Source of the DNA: an uncultured Bacteroidales bacterium
GTDB lineage: Bacteria > Bacteroidota > Bacteroidia > Bacteroidales > UBA932
Length of the DNA: 64,000 nucleotides
Direction: 5' to 3'
Assembly: GCA_947168525.1 (NCBI GenBank)
Contig: CAMVMG010000002.1
Span: 1-64,000, forward strand
How positions within the stretch are numbered: the first letter of the stretch is position 1; each line of letters begins with the position of its first letter. This document shows, in pieces, positions 8,350 through 15,828 of this stretch. The notes beneath the pieces were generated by a model. That model saw only the letters and a program-made list of their open reading frames with translations. It made no database searches and was not told the origin of the DNA. The position numbers were made by a program, and so were the translations under genes.

Positions 8350-8940
8350 TTATGCATTTGAATATCGTTTTTGGAGCAATGTAAGCATCTCTTCTTTCCG
8401 GCGCTGCAGGTATTCATCTATTTGCTGCTCGCTGTAGCCGGCCACATTCTTCAGGAAAGGAACGTGAAGGAACGGCGTATAGGAAAGCGAAAACACCGTT
8501 TCAAACAGACCGGTGACATTCCCGTCCGGGACGGATTCCTTGAGCCGCTCGATATGTCCATCAAGCACGTCTTTTGCCGGTTCGTATAAGCGCTCCCGGT
8601 ATCTGACCAGGTATTCCGGATGGCTTCTGGAGGCATCCAGCAGCAGGAAGGGGAAATATCGGTCTTCATTGAAGAGGCCGAACAGAGCCGCTGCCGTTTT
8701 AGTCAGAGTCTTCTCTATTCCGCCGTGCTCGCGCATCACTTTCCTGAGAACAGCCAATGCCTTTTCTACGTGAGAGTCCAGAATGCGCAGGAACAGCTGC
8801 TCCTTGGTCCGATAGTAGTAGTTTACCATCGCATGGGTTACGCCGACACTCTTAGCAATCTTGGCCGTGGACGACGCATCAAAGCCGGAGCGGTAGAATT
8901 CTTCCTTGGCTGCTGCAAGGATCTTATCTTCAATGGACAT
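8350..8940 (-). CDS. TetR-family transcriptional repressor
   Basis: 196 residues. The N-terminal helix-turn-helix is typical (ILAAAKEEFYRSGFDASSTAKIAKSVGVTHAMVNYYYRTKEQL, about residues 7-50). The C-terminal ligand-binding part is Phe/Leu-rich. The start is at 8940; an upstream Met would lie beyond the promoter. A 16-bp palindrome lies between the -7 element and the start codon, so it probably represses its own operon (regulator, membrane protein, GreA factor). Ligand unknown. Confidence 0.9.
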   Translation of the reverse strand: MSIEDKILAAAKEEFYRSGFDASSTAKIAKSVGVTHAMVNYYYRTKEQLFLRILDSHVEKALAVLRKVMREHGGIEKTLTKTAAALFGLFNEDRYFPFLLLDASRSHPEYLVRYRERLYEPAKDVLDGHIERLKESVPDGNVTGLFETVFSLSYTPFLHVPFLKNVAGYSEQQIDEYLQRRKEEMLTLLQKRYSNA

Positions 8941-8954
8941 ATTAACAATAGCGT

Positions 8955-8970
8955 TTAACAATGTTGTTAA
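8955..8970. promoter_or_regulatory. Palindromic operator for the TetR regulator
   Basis: TTAACAA-TG-TTGTTAA has perfect 7-bp arms with a 2-bp centre, and an extra TTAACAA half-site lies at 8942-8948. It sits between the promoter and the tetR start, where a bound dimer would block initiation. The length fits a TetR dimer; binding is inferred. Confidence 0.65.
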
Positions 8971-8973
8971 TTG

Positions 8974-9004
8974 CAAAGATAAGACTATTTTCGAATAAAA
9001 CAAA
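8974..9004 (-). promoter_or_regulatory. Promoter of the tetR operon
   Basis: On the minus strand, TTTG (9001-9004) is followed after 18-19 bp by TATCTTTG (8974-8981), a near-textbook Bacteroidota housekeeping promoter. It ends a few bases before the palindromic operator. Confidence 0.75.
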
Positions 9005-9021
9005 ACCAGTAGCCGAAGGGC

Positions 9022-9276
9022 CTACTCTGGTTTCAGGAACTCTTCCGGGGAATTGCGATAGACATTCCCGCAGCGGTCATCGACAGACATAAACAATTTG
9101 CGTCCGTCATCGATCAGCCTTGTGGGCCAATCTAACTCGGGGTCATCCACGTGGTCATAGATTTCTTTGGTAATCTCGTACAGGGTGCAGTTTACGCCGC
9201 CTCCCGTCTGAGCCGTGTACAGTCCCTTTTCGGGGTCAAAGCAGCATTTCCATCCTGGTCCTTCTTTAAATTCCAT
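9022..9276 (-). CDS. Truncated copy of the small unknown protein
   Basis: 84 residues. The first 69 are identical to the protein at 2421-2819, then the frame runs into unrelated sequence giving a 15-residue tail (GNVYRNSPEEFLKPE). Promoter, ribosome site and start are inside the duplicated 302 bp, so it is likely expressed. It lacks the basic C-terminal part of the full copy. It may be a remnant of a duplication, a functional short form, or an assembly artefact. Confidence 0.5.
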   Translation of the reverse strand: MEFKEGPGWKCCFDPEKGLYTAQTGGGVNCTLYEITKEIYDHVDDPELDWPTRLIDDGRKLFMSVDDRCGNVYRNSPEEFLKPE

Positions 9277-9282
9277 TGCATT

Positions 9283-9288
9283 CTCCTT
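9283..9288 (-). promoter_or_regulatory. Shine-Dalgarno site AAGGAG (copy)
   Basis: Duplicate of the site at 2826-2831, placed before the ATG at 9276. Confidence 0.65.
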
Positions 9289-9351
9289 GTTAAATGGGTT
9301 TTCCCCGTGTCTTTCTCCCCTCCTGTCTCCACGCCAGCGGATCCGTGAACA

Positions 9352-9359
9352 CAAATATA
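9352..9359 (-). promoter_or_regulatory. -7 promoter element TATATTTG (copy)
   Basis: Duplicate of 2895-2902 carried within the 302-bp repeat. The bases further upstream differ from copy 1, so promoter strength may differ. Confidence 0.45.
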
Positions 9360-9400
9360 GTAATTAAATATTGCGTTCACACTGAAAAACACGATTGGAG

Positions 9401-9535
9401 CTAGTCCTCTTCAATCTCTCGGCCTAAGATACCCGGATTCCAAAAAAGGAAATCGCCGGAGGCGCAGATGACGGCGCCGTTTTCCAACTCGATTCTGACG
9501 GTCTGTGTTTCTGGTCTGATATATTCTGCTTTCAT
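9401..9535 (-). CDS. 44-residue protein following the fimbrillin-like gene
   Basis: Starts at the ATG at 9535 and stops at 9401. It begins MKAEYIRPETQTVRIELEN and continues with an ICASG motif. Short proteins with a M-K-x-x-Y-x-x-P-x-x-x-V-x-I start and an ICAS-like middle are common in Bacteroidales next to fimbrillin or exported-protein genes; this is from my knowledge of the group, not a search. It starts 13 bp after the fimbrillin-like stop, so it is likely in the same transcript. No function known. Confidence 0.6.
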   Translation of the reverse strand: MKAEYIRPETQTVRIELENGAVICASGDFLFWNPGILGREIEED

Positions 9536-9548
9536 GATCTTGCCGTAA

Positions 9549-10790
9549 TTAGGGAGTAATAATGGGAACGAACGGAGCATAGAAGTCTTTACCGCTGCTG
9601 TACTTCATCTTGTCCATCCTGATATTGATGACATTCGTCTTGTTGAAGCCGAAGCCGTTGGCCATTACCAGCGGGATGAAAACCTCTTCGACATTCTCCT
9701 CAGTGCCGTTGGCGGCCGCCTCGGCGTTCCTGTGGTTCAGGATACTCTCAAGGACGACGTTCATGCCCCAGTCATTGTCCGTCGGAACGATCATTCCGAG
9801 CACCTTGTCGTTCAGCCAGTCGTCATTGTCCGTCGATGCGAATCCCTCATAGAAGTCAATATACAATTCCTTTGCTTCTTCATAGTCCTCTTCATCGGAG
9901 TCCTCATCGAGACCGACCAGATCATAGTAGGTCGGCGTGTCTTTGGTCCTGTATTCGACAACCTGGCAGGTGACGCCGATGTAGCTGTTTTTCAGCGGAT
10001 GTCCGGAAGTGCCATCTGTATCCCAAGGTGTCGGTTTATGCGGCAAGACATAGATTTCGCCATCAATTTTGTCATCCAGCGTAATGAAGTCAGCAACGGC
10101 GGAAGGCTTGAAATCTACAGGAGTCTTCAGGTCAATGACAATATCTTGATATCCGGCATCTTCCGCGTCGACGCTCCAGGGGTTGGTCGCAAAGCTGGCG
10201 AAATTGAAGGTGCCCTTGGTGGCAATATGATGCAGCGTGATTCTGGTTACGTGGATACGGAGATCATTCTCGCCGCCGCGCGCCTCCTTGTCGTAGCCGA
10301 TCTTGAACTTGACCGAGGAGAGGGCATGCTTGAAGAGAAGGGACACCGGCGTGCCGTCTTCGTTGTCTTCGCTCAGGGCGACCAGCAGGTCTTTCTGCTC
10401 GCTGATGTCGGTAGGGACGGTGTACACGAATGTCCCGTCGGTGATGGCCGGGGCGGCGTCCGTGTTGTCGCAGGTAGCATAGAACGTGTGTCTGTCCGTG
10501 CCGCCGGGCCAGCACAGGTCTTCATGTCCCGAGGCCACCCATCCGGTTCCGGGATTCGAGAACAGGAAGTTGTCCATCCACTTGTTGGAAGTACCCTGGA
10601 TGCCCTCCATTTTGAAGGAACTGATGAAAGAGATTGCTTCACCACGGGTTCCTTCATCGTTGAAGACGTGAACGACAAATGGCTTTCCGGAATCTGCAGT
10701 TCCGGAAACAACAGGCTCTTTTTTGCAGCCCAAAAGGGATGCTAAAACCACTATAAGAGCACTTGGCAGGAATTGTGTTTTCAGTTGCAT
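9549..10790 (-). CDS. Fimbrillin-like surface lipoprotein
   Basis: 413 residues. A lipoprotein signal peptide ends in the lipobox LLGCKK (Cys near residue 22). The middle shows the fimbrillin-family pattern: a long beta-rich N-domain, then QKDLLVALSED and LLFKHALSSVKFKIGYD, seen in FimA/Mfa-type and related gut fimbrillins. Expected to be lipidated, secreted and possibly assembled on the surface. The Met at 10790 is preferred over 10799 because the latter lies in the -7 element. No other pilus genes are adjacent. Confidence 0.75.
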   Translation of the reverse strand: MQLKTQFLPSALIVVLASLLGCKKEPVVSGTADSGKPFVVHVFNDEGTRGEAISFISSFKMEGIQGTSNKWMDNFLFSNPGTGWVASGHEDLCWPGGTDRHTFYATCDNTDAAPAITDGTFVYTVPTDISEQKDLLVALSEDNEDGTPVSLLFKHALSSVKFKIGYDKEARGGENDLRIHVTRITLHHIATKGTFNFASFATNPWSVDAEDAGYQDIVIDLKTPVDFKPSAVADFITLDDKIDGEIYVLPHKPTPWDTDGTSGHPLKNSYIGVTCQVVEYRTKDTPTYYDLVGLDEDSDEEDYEEAKELYIDFYEGFASTDNDDWLNDKVLGMIVPTDNDWGMNVVLESILNHRNAEAAANGTEENVEEVFIPLVMANGFGFNKTNVINIRMDKMKYSSGKDFYAPFVPIITP

Positions 10791-10796
10791 TTCTAA

Positions 10797-10804
10797 CAAA
10801 AATA
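10797..10804 (-). promoter_or_regulatory. -7 promoter element TATTTTTG before the fimbrillin-like gene
   Basis: Exact TAnnTTTG match 6 bp before the chosen start; the transcript would be almost leaderless. No TTTG at 19-21 bp spacing. Confidence 0.45.
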
Positions 10805-10823
10805 TGGGTTATCGGCCAAAGAT

Positions 10824-12149
10824 TTACCACTTTTTGGAGAAGAGGTCGGGAGAGACCACCAGGGAGAACCATCCCCAGTTGGCCTGTTTGCTATTCCCTT
10901 CTTGCTTGAGCAAGGCCATGGTCTCCGTTCCCATCATCTGCGTGTAGCCAATGGTCAGCGAAATGTTCTTGCTGAAGGCATAGCTGGCCTGCAGCTCTAT
11001 ACTGTGTCCCAGCGTGCTGTCCAGGTCTTTCAGTGCGGTTGCAACGGCCAGATAATGGTAGGTTGCGCTGCAGGAGAGAGACTTCAGCGGCTTTCCCGTA
11101 GCACCGATGAAGACATTCTGCAGCCCCGGCGTAAACCCGTTGATAGAGGCACTCTGGTAGAAAAAATCCAACAGCCCGTAGAACTTGGTGCGGGAGCCGT
11201 TCAGCGGGGAAAAACCGCGCTGCACCTCATGGCGGGGAAGCCCCAGCGCACCGCCGTAGATGACGGGCACATAGTCATCACCGCTCAGATAGTCATAGCC
11301 CAGCACAAAACCATACCGCTCCGAGGGTTTCACCGTAGCCTTTGCGCTGGCCATCCAGGCCTGGATGGGCGCGCCGCTCTGTGTGACCGGACTCACCATC
11401 CGGCCCCCTTGCCGATAATAGGACCCTTCTACCGTGACAAAACGGGGATGAAAGTTGAGATAGGTGCCATACATCTGCTGGTTTTCCACCCGTGCAGGAT
11501 TGGCTTCGCTGCCGGGAACGCCGGCCTGCAGGCCCATATTCATAAACAGCAGGGAGATACCCAGGGGGAAAACCGGCAGATCGTAGTGGTACCAGGCCGT
11601 CTGCATGGTCTTGTAGGGCTGCGCTCCCCCGTCGTAGTACGTGCCGGAGTAGACATTCTCGCCGTTCTGGTTGTAGGAGAGCAAAGCGTGGAATCTATGT
11701 CCGTGGCCTTCGTAGCCCACGCGCAGCAGGTCATGTGACTTGGAAGCCATGGCAAAATCGTTGGGGCCGATAATGCGTTCATCGTCATAGGAGAGCGCAA
11801 TGCGGCCCAGCTGGGCGAAAAACCCGTGCCGGGAAGAGAGTCTCACCCAGCCTTCGTAAAGATTGACGGCCTGGTTGCCTTTCATTCCCCAGACAGCGCT
11901 GTTTTGCAAGGCGGCATGTATCTGCAGACTCTTCTGGCTGTAGTCCAGGATAATCCGGGTGCGCCCCATCAGGAAAGCGGAGCGGTTTTCCAAAGACTGG
12001 CTTGCGCGGGGCAATCCTCCCCCGCACACCTCTCCGTGGGAGAGGAAATTCAGTCCTGCGCTGAAGCTGTGACTCAGCGAATCTTCCTGCGCCAAAGCAG
12101 GGACAGAGAGCAGGAAGAGCACGGCGACATGGGCAAGTGTTCTTTTCAT
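10824..12149 (-). CDS. Outer-membrane beta-barrel porin (alginate-export type)
   Basis: 441 residues. A signal peptide ends at ALAQE, followed by alternating strands with many Tyr/Gly and paired aromatic ends, closing with SLVVSPDLFSKKW, whose terminal Trp follows the barrel pattern. The segment RIILDYSQKSLQIHAALQNS and the GRIALSYDDERIIG stretch resemble the alginate-export porin family, which Bacteroidales use for varied substrates. Substrate unknown. It has its own promoter. Confidence 0.75.
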   Translation of the reverse strand: MKRTLAHVAVLFLLSVPALAQEDSLSHSFSAGLNFLSHGEVCGGGLPRASQSLENRSAFLMGRTRIILDYSQKSLQIHAALQNSAVWGMKGNQAVNLYEGWVRLSSRHGFFAQLGRIALSYDDERIIGPNDFAMASKSHDLLRVGYEGHGHRFHALLSYNQNGENVYSGTYYDGGAQPYKTMQTAWYHYDLPVFPLGISLLFMNMGLQAGVPGSEANPARVENQQMYGTYLNFHPRFVTVEGSYYRQGGRMVSPVTQSGAPIQAWMASAKATVKPSERYGFVLGYDYLSGDDYVPVIYGGALGLPRHEVQRGFSPLNGSRTKFYGLLDFFYQSASINGFTPGLQNVFIGATGKPLKSLSCSATYHYLAVATALKDLDSTLGHSIELQASYAFSKNISLTIGYTQMMGTETMALLKQEGNSKQANWGWFSLVVSPDLFSKKW

Positions 12150-12171
12150 TGGTACCGACGTTTAGATGTTG

Positions 12172-12202
12172 TAAAAATAGCAATTTTAGACCTGTAAACA
12201 AA
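12172..12202 (-). promoter_or_regulatory. Promoter of the porin gene
   Basis: On the minus strand, TTTG (12199-12202), a 19-bp spacer, then TATTTTTA (12172-12179), one base off TAnnTTTG. It is 22 bp from the porin start. Confidence 0.6.
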
Positions 12203-12242
12203 GCGTGTTGCAAAATAACGAGTGAAATCCCGCGAAAAAGAT

Positions 12243-12250
12243 TAAATTTG
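12243..12250 (+). promoter_or_regulatory. -7 promoter element TAAATTTG before the flavodiiron gene
   Basis: Exact TAnnTTTG match 20 bp before the ATG at 12271. It argues against a GTG start at 12259, which would be at or beside the transcription start. Confidence 0.5.
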
Positions 12251-12270
12251 CAGAATAAGTGAAAACCTGT

Positions 12271-13449
12271 ATGAAAACAATAACAGACTCTCTCTTCTAT
12301 CTCGGGGCCGATGACCTCACCCAGGACCTGTTTGAGAACCAGTATGTCCTCAGTGAAGGCATGGCCTATAATTCCTACCTGATCAAAGACCGGAAAACCG
12401 CCATCCTGGACACCATCGACATCCGGAAGGCCGATGCCTGGAAGGCGTCCCTGCAGGAAGCCCTCCAGGGCGCACAGCCGGATTACCTGGTGGTGCATCA
12501 CATGGAGCCGGACCATTCGGCCCTCATTGCCTGGGCCATGGAGCAATACCCTGGGCTTGAGGTGGTGGCATCGGCCAAGGCCATCCAGATGCTGGGGCAG
12601 TTCTTCGACGGCGCGGATACCACACGCTGCAAGGCAGTCAAGGAAGGGGATGTGCTTTCCCTGGGCGGCCGCTCGCTCCGTTTCTTCGCCGCCCCCATGG
12701 TGCACTGGCCGGAGGTTATGGTCTCCTTCGATGACAAGGACGGCATCCTTTTCAGCGCCGACGCCTTCGGCAAGTTCGGTGCCCTTCAGAAGAATGGTTT
12801 CTGGGGTGACGAAGACCCCGACTGGGCCTGTGAAGCCCGGCGGTATTACTTCAACATCTGCGGAAAATACGGCCCCCAGGTGCAGGCCCTGCTGAAAAAA
12901 CTGTCGGGCCTGGAGGTGCGCATGATTGCTCCGCTGCACGGTCCGCTGCTCCGGGAAAACCTCTCCCAGTACCTAAACCTTTACGATATATGGAGCAGCT
13001 ACGGCGTTGAGACAGAAGGTGTTTTTGTCGCCGTCGCTTCCATCCACGGTGGCACCATGGAAGCCGCCCGCAAGCTGGTGGACATCCTCAAAGCCAAGGG
13101 CTGCCCCAAAGTGGTCCTGGCCGACCTTTGCCGGGAAGACCAGGCAGAGGCCGTGGAAGATGCCTTCCGCTACGGGAAACTCATCGTCTGCGCCGCCTCC
13201 TACGACGCCGGCCTCTTCCCGCCCGCCCACAGCTTCATCCATCATCTGCAGGACAAAGGCTGGCAGAAACGCCGCGTGGGGCTGGTGGAAAACGGTTCCT
13301 GGGCCCCGTCGGCCGGACGCGTGATGAAAGAAATGTTCGGCACGATGAAAAACCTGGAAATCGTAGAGCCTGTGGTCACCATCCGCAGCCGCATGAAAGC
13401 GGCGGACATCCCTGCCCTGGAGGCCCTCTCCGATGCCATGCTGGCCTGA
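12271..13449 (+). CDS. FprA-type flavodiiron protein
   Basis: 392 residues, the normal length. The N-terminal metallo-beta-lactamase-like domain keeps the diiron ligands: HHMEPDHS (H-x-E-x-D-H, near residue 78), HWPEV, DAFGKFG and PLHGP. The C-terminal half is a flavodoxin-like FMN domain with FVAVASIHGGTMEAARKL as the phosphate loop. Such enzymes reduce O2 to water or NO to N2O and protect anaerobes in the cytoplasm. No rubredoxin gene is adjacent. Confidence 0.9.
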   Translation: MKTITDSLFYLGADDLTQDLFENQYVLSEGMAYNSYLIKDRKTAILDTIDIRKADAWKASLQEALQGAQPDYLVVHHMEPDHSALIAWAMEQYPGLEVVASAKAIQMLGQFFDGADTTRCKAVKEGDVLSLGGRSLRFFAAPMVHWPEVMVSFDDKDGILFSADAFGKFGALQKNGFWGDEDPDWACEARRYYFNICGKYGPQVQALLKKLSGLEVRMIAPLHGPLLRENLSQYLNLYDIWSSYGVETEGVFVAVASIHGGTMEAARKLVDILKAKGCPKVVLADLCREDQAEAVEDAFRYGKLIVCAASYDAGLFPPAHSFIHHLQDKGWQKRRVGLVENGSWAPSAGRVMKEMFGTMKNLEIVEPVVTIRSRMKAADIPALEALSDAMLA

Positions 13450-13495
13450 TTTCCCCATGCAATCCATCCCGAACCAACAAAATAAAAGACGAACA

Positions 13496-14533
13496 ATGAA
13501 AAGAACCTTTACACTGTGCCTGGCCGCTGCCGCCTTGCTGCTGACCGTTTCGTGTGGTCCCGGCAAAAAGAGCACCGCAGTTGCCACATCCCCGCAGGAA
13601 GCCCCGAAGGGAGACCCTGCTGTGGTCTATTTCACCAAGGAGATTACCCCGGAGAGCCTGGTCAAGATTTACAAAGCCCTCGGCCGTGAAGCCAAAGGCC
13701 GTGTGGCCGTCAAGATCTCTACCGGTGAGATGGGCGGCAACAACTACCTCAAACCCGCCCTTATCGCCCCGCTGATCAAAGAAGTGAACGGCACCATCGT
13801 AGAGTGCAACACCGCTTATGGCGGTTCCCGTGCTACCACGGCCGCTCACAAGGAAACCATTCGCGCCCACGGATTCTACGATGTGGCCCCTGTGGACATC
13901 ATGGATGAGGAAGGCGAATTCCAAATTCCGGTCAAGGACGACAAATGGATCAAGTATGATATTGTCGGTTCCCACCTCAGGAACTACGACTTCATGATTA
14001 ACCTGGCCCACTTCAAGGGACACGCCATGGGCGGATTCGGCGGCGTGCTCAAGAATGCCTCTATCGGCGTTGCCTCCCCCAACGGGAAAGTGAACATCCA
14101 TTCTGCCGGCAAGTACCAGAAGGCCTCCGCCAACGGCGACCTCCATGCTCCGACGGGGTGGTTCCTCTCCCCGGAGAAAAACACACCTTTCATCGAGTCC
14201 ATGTCGGCTGCAGCCCAGGCTGTCCACGATTATTTCGGCGAGGGTGAGCGCATCCTGTACATTGACATCATGAACAATATCTCCATCGACTGCGACTGCG
14301 ACTCCCACCCGCACGACCCCACCATCCAGGATATCGGCATTGCAGCATCCCTGGATCCCGTGGCACTGGACAAGTTCTGCCTGGACCAGGTGATGAACCT
14401 CCCCCAGGACGAGAACAACGACACTAAAGCCCTCCTGGAGCGCATCGACGCCCGGCACGGCACACGCATCGTTTACCGCGGAGAAGAGATGGGCCTGGGT
14501 ACCACCCGCTACACGGTGGTCAACCTGGATTGA
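13496..14533 (+). CDS. DUF362-domain lipoprotein
   Basis: 345 residues. The lipoprotein signal peptide has lipobox TVSCGPG. The body is DUF362: VAVKISTGEMGGNNYLKP, AHFKGHAMGGFGGVLKN, and a late cluster CDCDSHPHDP that could bind metal. No ferredoxin Cys motifs are present, unlike longer family members. Biochemical role of the family is unsettled. It lies 46 bp after the flavodiiron gene, suggesting a shared transcript and perhaps a redox or stress role (inference). Confidence 0.8.
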   Translation: MKRTFTLCLAAAALLLTVSCGPGKKSTAVATSPQEAPKGDPAVVYFTKEITPESLVKIYKALGREAKGRVAVKISTGEMGGNNYLKPALIAPLIKEVNGTIVECNTAYGGSRATTAAHKETIRAHGFYDVAPVDIMDEEGEFQIPVKDDKWIKYDIVGSHLRNYDFMINLAHFKGHAMGGFGGVLKNASIGVASPNGKVNIHSAGKYQKASANGDLHAPTGWFLSPEKNTPFIESMSAAAQAVHDYFGEGERILYIDIMNNISIDCDCDSHPHDPTIQDIGIAASLDPVALDKFCLDQVMNLPQDENNDTKALLERIDARHGTRIVYRGEEMGLGTTRYTVVNLD

Positions 14534-14555
14534 TTCCGTCCTAAACAGTATCAAA

Positions 14556-14594
14556 AAAGCCGGTAACAAATCTGTTACTGGCTTTAACTTTTTT
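14556..14594. terminator. Bidirectional terminator
   Basis: A 13-bp stem (14556-14568 with 14573-14585, one mismatch), a 4-base loop, flanked by an A run on the left and a T run on the right. It lies between convergent genes and can serve both. Confidence 0.8.
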
Positions 14595-14606
14595 GTTTCA
14601 CTTACA

Positions 14607-15740
14607 CTAAACCAACTTCTTGATATAGGAGCGGCGGCGCTTCTTGCATTCCGGGTCGAAATCACGGAACTGGCCCTGGTTCTTGAGGTTGGTCTCCAGG
14701 ATGGCATTGGATTCTGCCCACACAACGCCCAGCTTGTGGTACTTCTTGAACATGTCCATGAACAGCAGTGAATTGATTCCGCTGTTCTGGTAGTCCGGGT
14801 GCACGCCCACCAGCAGCATCTCGGCCCCTTCCTCGTGTTTGATGAAGAGGGATTTCAGGAGCGGCCACCAACCAAAGGGGAACAGTTTGCCGCGGCTTTT
14901 CTGCAGGGCACGGGCGATGGAAGGCATGGTGATGCCGAAGGCCACCAGGTCCCCTTTCTCGTTCTCTACCATGGAAAGGTAGCGGAGGTCCAGAATGCTC
15001 AGGTAGAAGCCCAGGTATTTCTCTGACATGTGGTCCGGCAGTACGGTGAAATTGTACAAGTCCTTGTAGCAATCGTTGATGCAGCGGAACACCTTGTGCC
15101 CGTAGTCTTCTTCTTTGATAATCTTGCGCGTGAGCTGGCGGAGATGGCAGTTGGTCCGCTGGGAGATGATCTTGAACATGCGGTCCCAGCGCTCGGGAAC
15201 GATTTCCGGGATAGTGACCTTATATTCAATCCAGTCCGCGTCTTTTTCGAATCCCATATCTGCGAGGTGGTCGTTGTAATACGGGAAATTGTAGATGAGC
15301 GCCATGGTGCTGAGTACGTCGAACCCTTCCACAAGCATGCCTTCCGGATCGAAGTCCGTGAAGCCCAGCGGCCCCACGACCGACTCCATCCCGTAGGAAC
15401 GGCCGAACTCCTCTACCTTGTCCATCAGGGCGCGGGACACTTCCCGGTCGTCGATGAAGTCGATCCAGCCGAAGCGGACCTCCTTGTGGTTCCACTGCTG
15501 GTTGGCCTTGTGATTGACGATGGCCGCCACACGGCCTGCCAACTTTCCGTCCTTATAGGCCAGGAACAGCTTGGAATCGCAGAATTCCTGCGCAGCGCCC
15601 TTTTTCTGGTCCAGGGTGTCCATTTGGTCGAACACCAGCGGCGGGACATAGTATGGATTATCCTTGTATAGTTTTTCCGGGAAATTGACAAAAGTCCTTA
15701 GTTGGTGGCGCGAAGTCACCTCTTTGATTACTACAGACAT
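14607..15740 (-). CDS. YghO-like GNAT-fold protein, paralogue 1
   Basis: 377 residues. The N-terminal LYKDNPYYVPPL and the later EGAEMLLVGVHPDYQNSGIN (acetyl-CoA-binding region) place it in the large GNAT-like family typified by YghO. It is homologous over its full length to the gene at 29715-30842: both share YKDGKxAGR, EGFxV, YNxPYY and the same domain order. Acceptor unknown. A near-consensus -7 element lies about 40 bp upstream (15776-15783). Confidence 0.75.
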   Translation of the reverse strand: MSVVIKEVTSRHQLRTFVNFPEKLYKDNPYYVPPLVFDQMDTLDQKKGAAQEFCDSKLFLAYKDGKLAGRVAAIVNHKANQQWNHKEVRFGWIDFIDDREVSRALMDKVEEFGRSYGMESVVGPLGFTDFDPEGMLVEGFDVLSTMALIYNFPYYNDHLADMGFEKDADWIEYKVTIPEIVPERWDRMFKIISQRTNCHLRQLTRKIIKEEDYGHKVFRCINDCYKDLYNFTVLPDHMSEKYLGFYLSILDLRYLSMVENEKGDLVAFGITMPSIARALQKSRGKLFPFGWWPLLKSLFIKHEEGAEMLLVGVHPDYQNSGINSLLFMDMFKKYHKLGVVWAESNAILETNLKNQGQFRDFDPECKKRRRSYIKKLV

Positions 15741-15813
15741 TGTAAGTATAGGTTCAGTACATCGTTTTACGGCGCGAAGATAGTGTTTTTTTTTATTCCG
15801 CCCAAAAAGTTGT

Positions 15814-15821
15814 TAAATTTG
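15814..15821 (+). promoter_or_regulatory. -7 promoter element TAAATTTG before priA
   Basis: Exact TAnnTTTG match 8 bp before the ATG at 15829; the transcript would be leaderless or nearly so. Confidence 0.5.
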
Positions 15822-15828
15822 TAGAAGT

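Larger units (their letters stand above)
9068..9369 (-). repeat. 302-bp perfect direct repeat, copy 2
   Basis: Same sequence and orientation as 2611-2912. Here it is wedged between the tetR promoter (ending at 9004) and the 44-residue ORF that stops at 9401. Absence of any divergence implies a recent event or gene conversion. Confidence 0.9.

Noticed and set aside
9354..9354. TTG start for the duplicated small protein (and at 2897)
   Set aside because: Lies in the -7 promoter element; the ATG behind AAGGAG is far better.
2611..9369. Composite transposon bounded by the 302-bp repeats
   Set aside because: No transposase, no terminal inverted repeats and no target-site duplication; the repeats are parts of a gene.
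12005..12045. Two adjacent short hairpins within the porin gene (stems of 6-7 bp), a possible third coding palindrome
   Set aside because: Arms are much shorter than the 19-20 bp of the others and the peptide lacks the shared SSAS/AP pattern.
11785..12939. 384-residue minus-strand frame across the porin and flavodiiron genes
   Set aside because: Runs antisense through the diiron motifs; open only because of GC bias.
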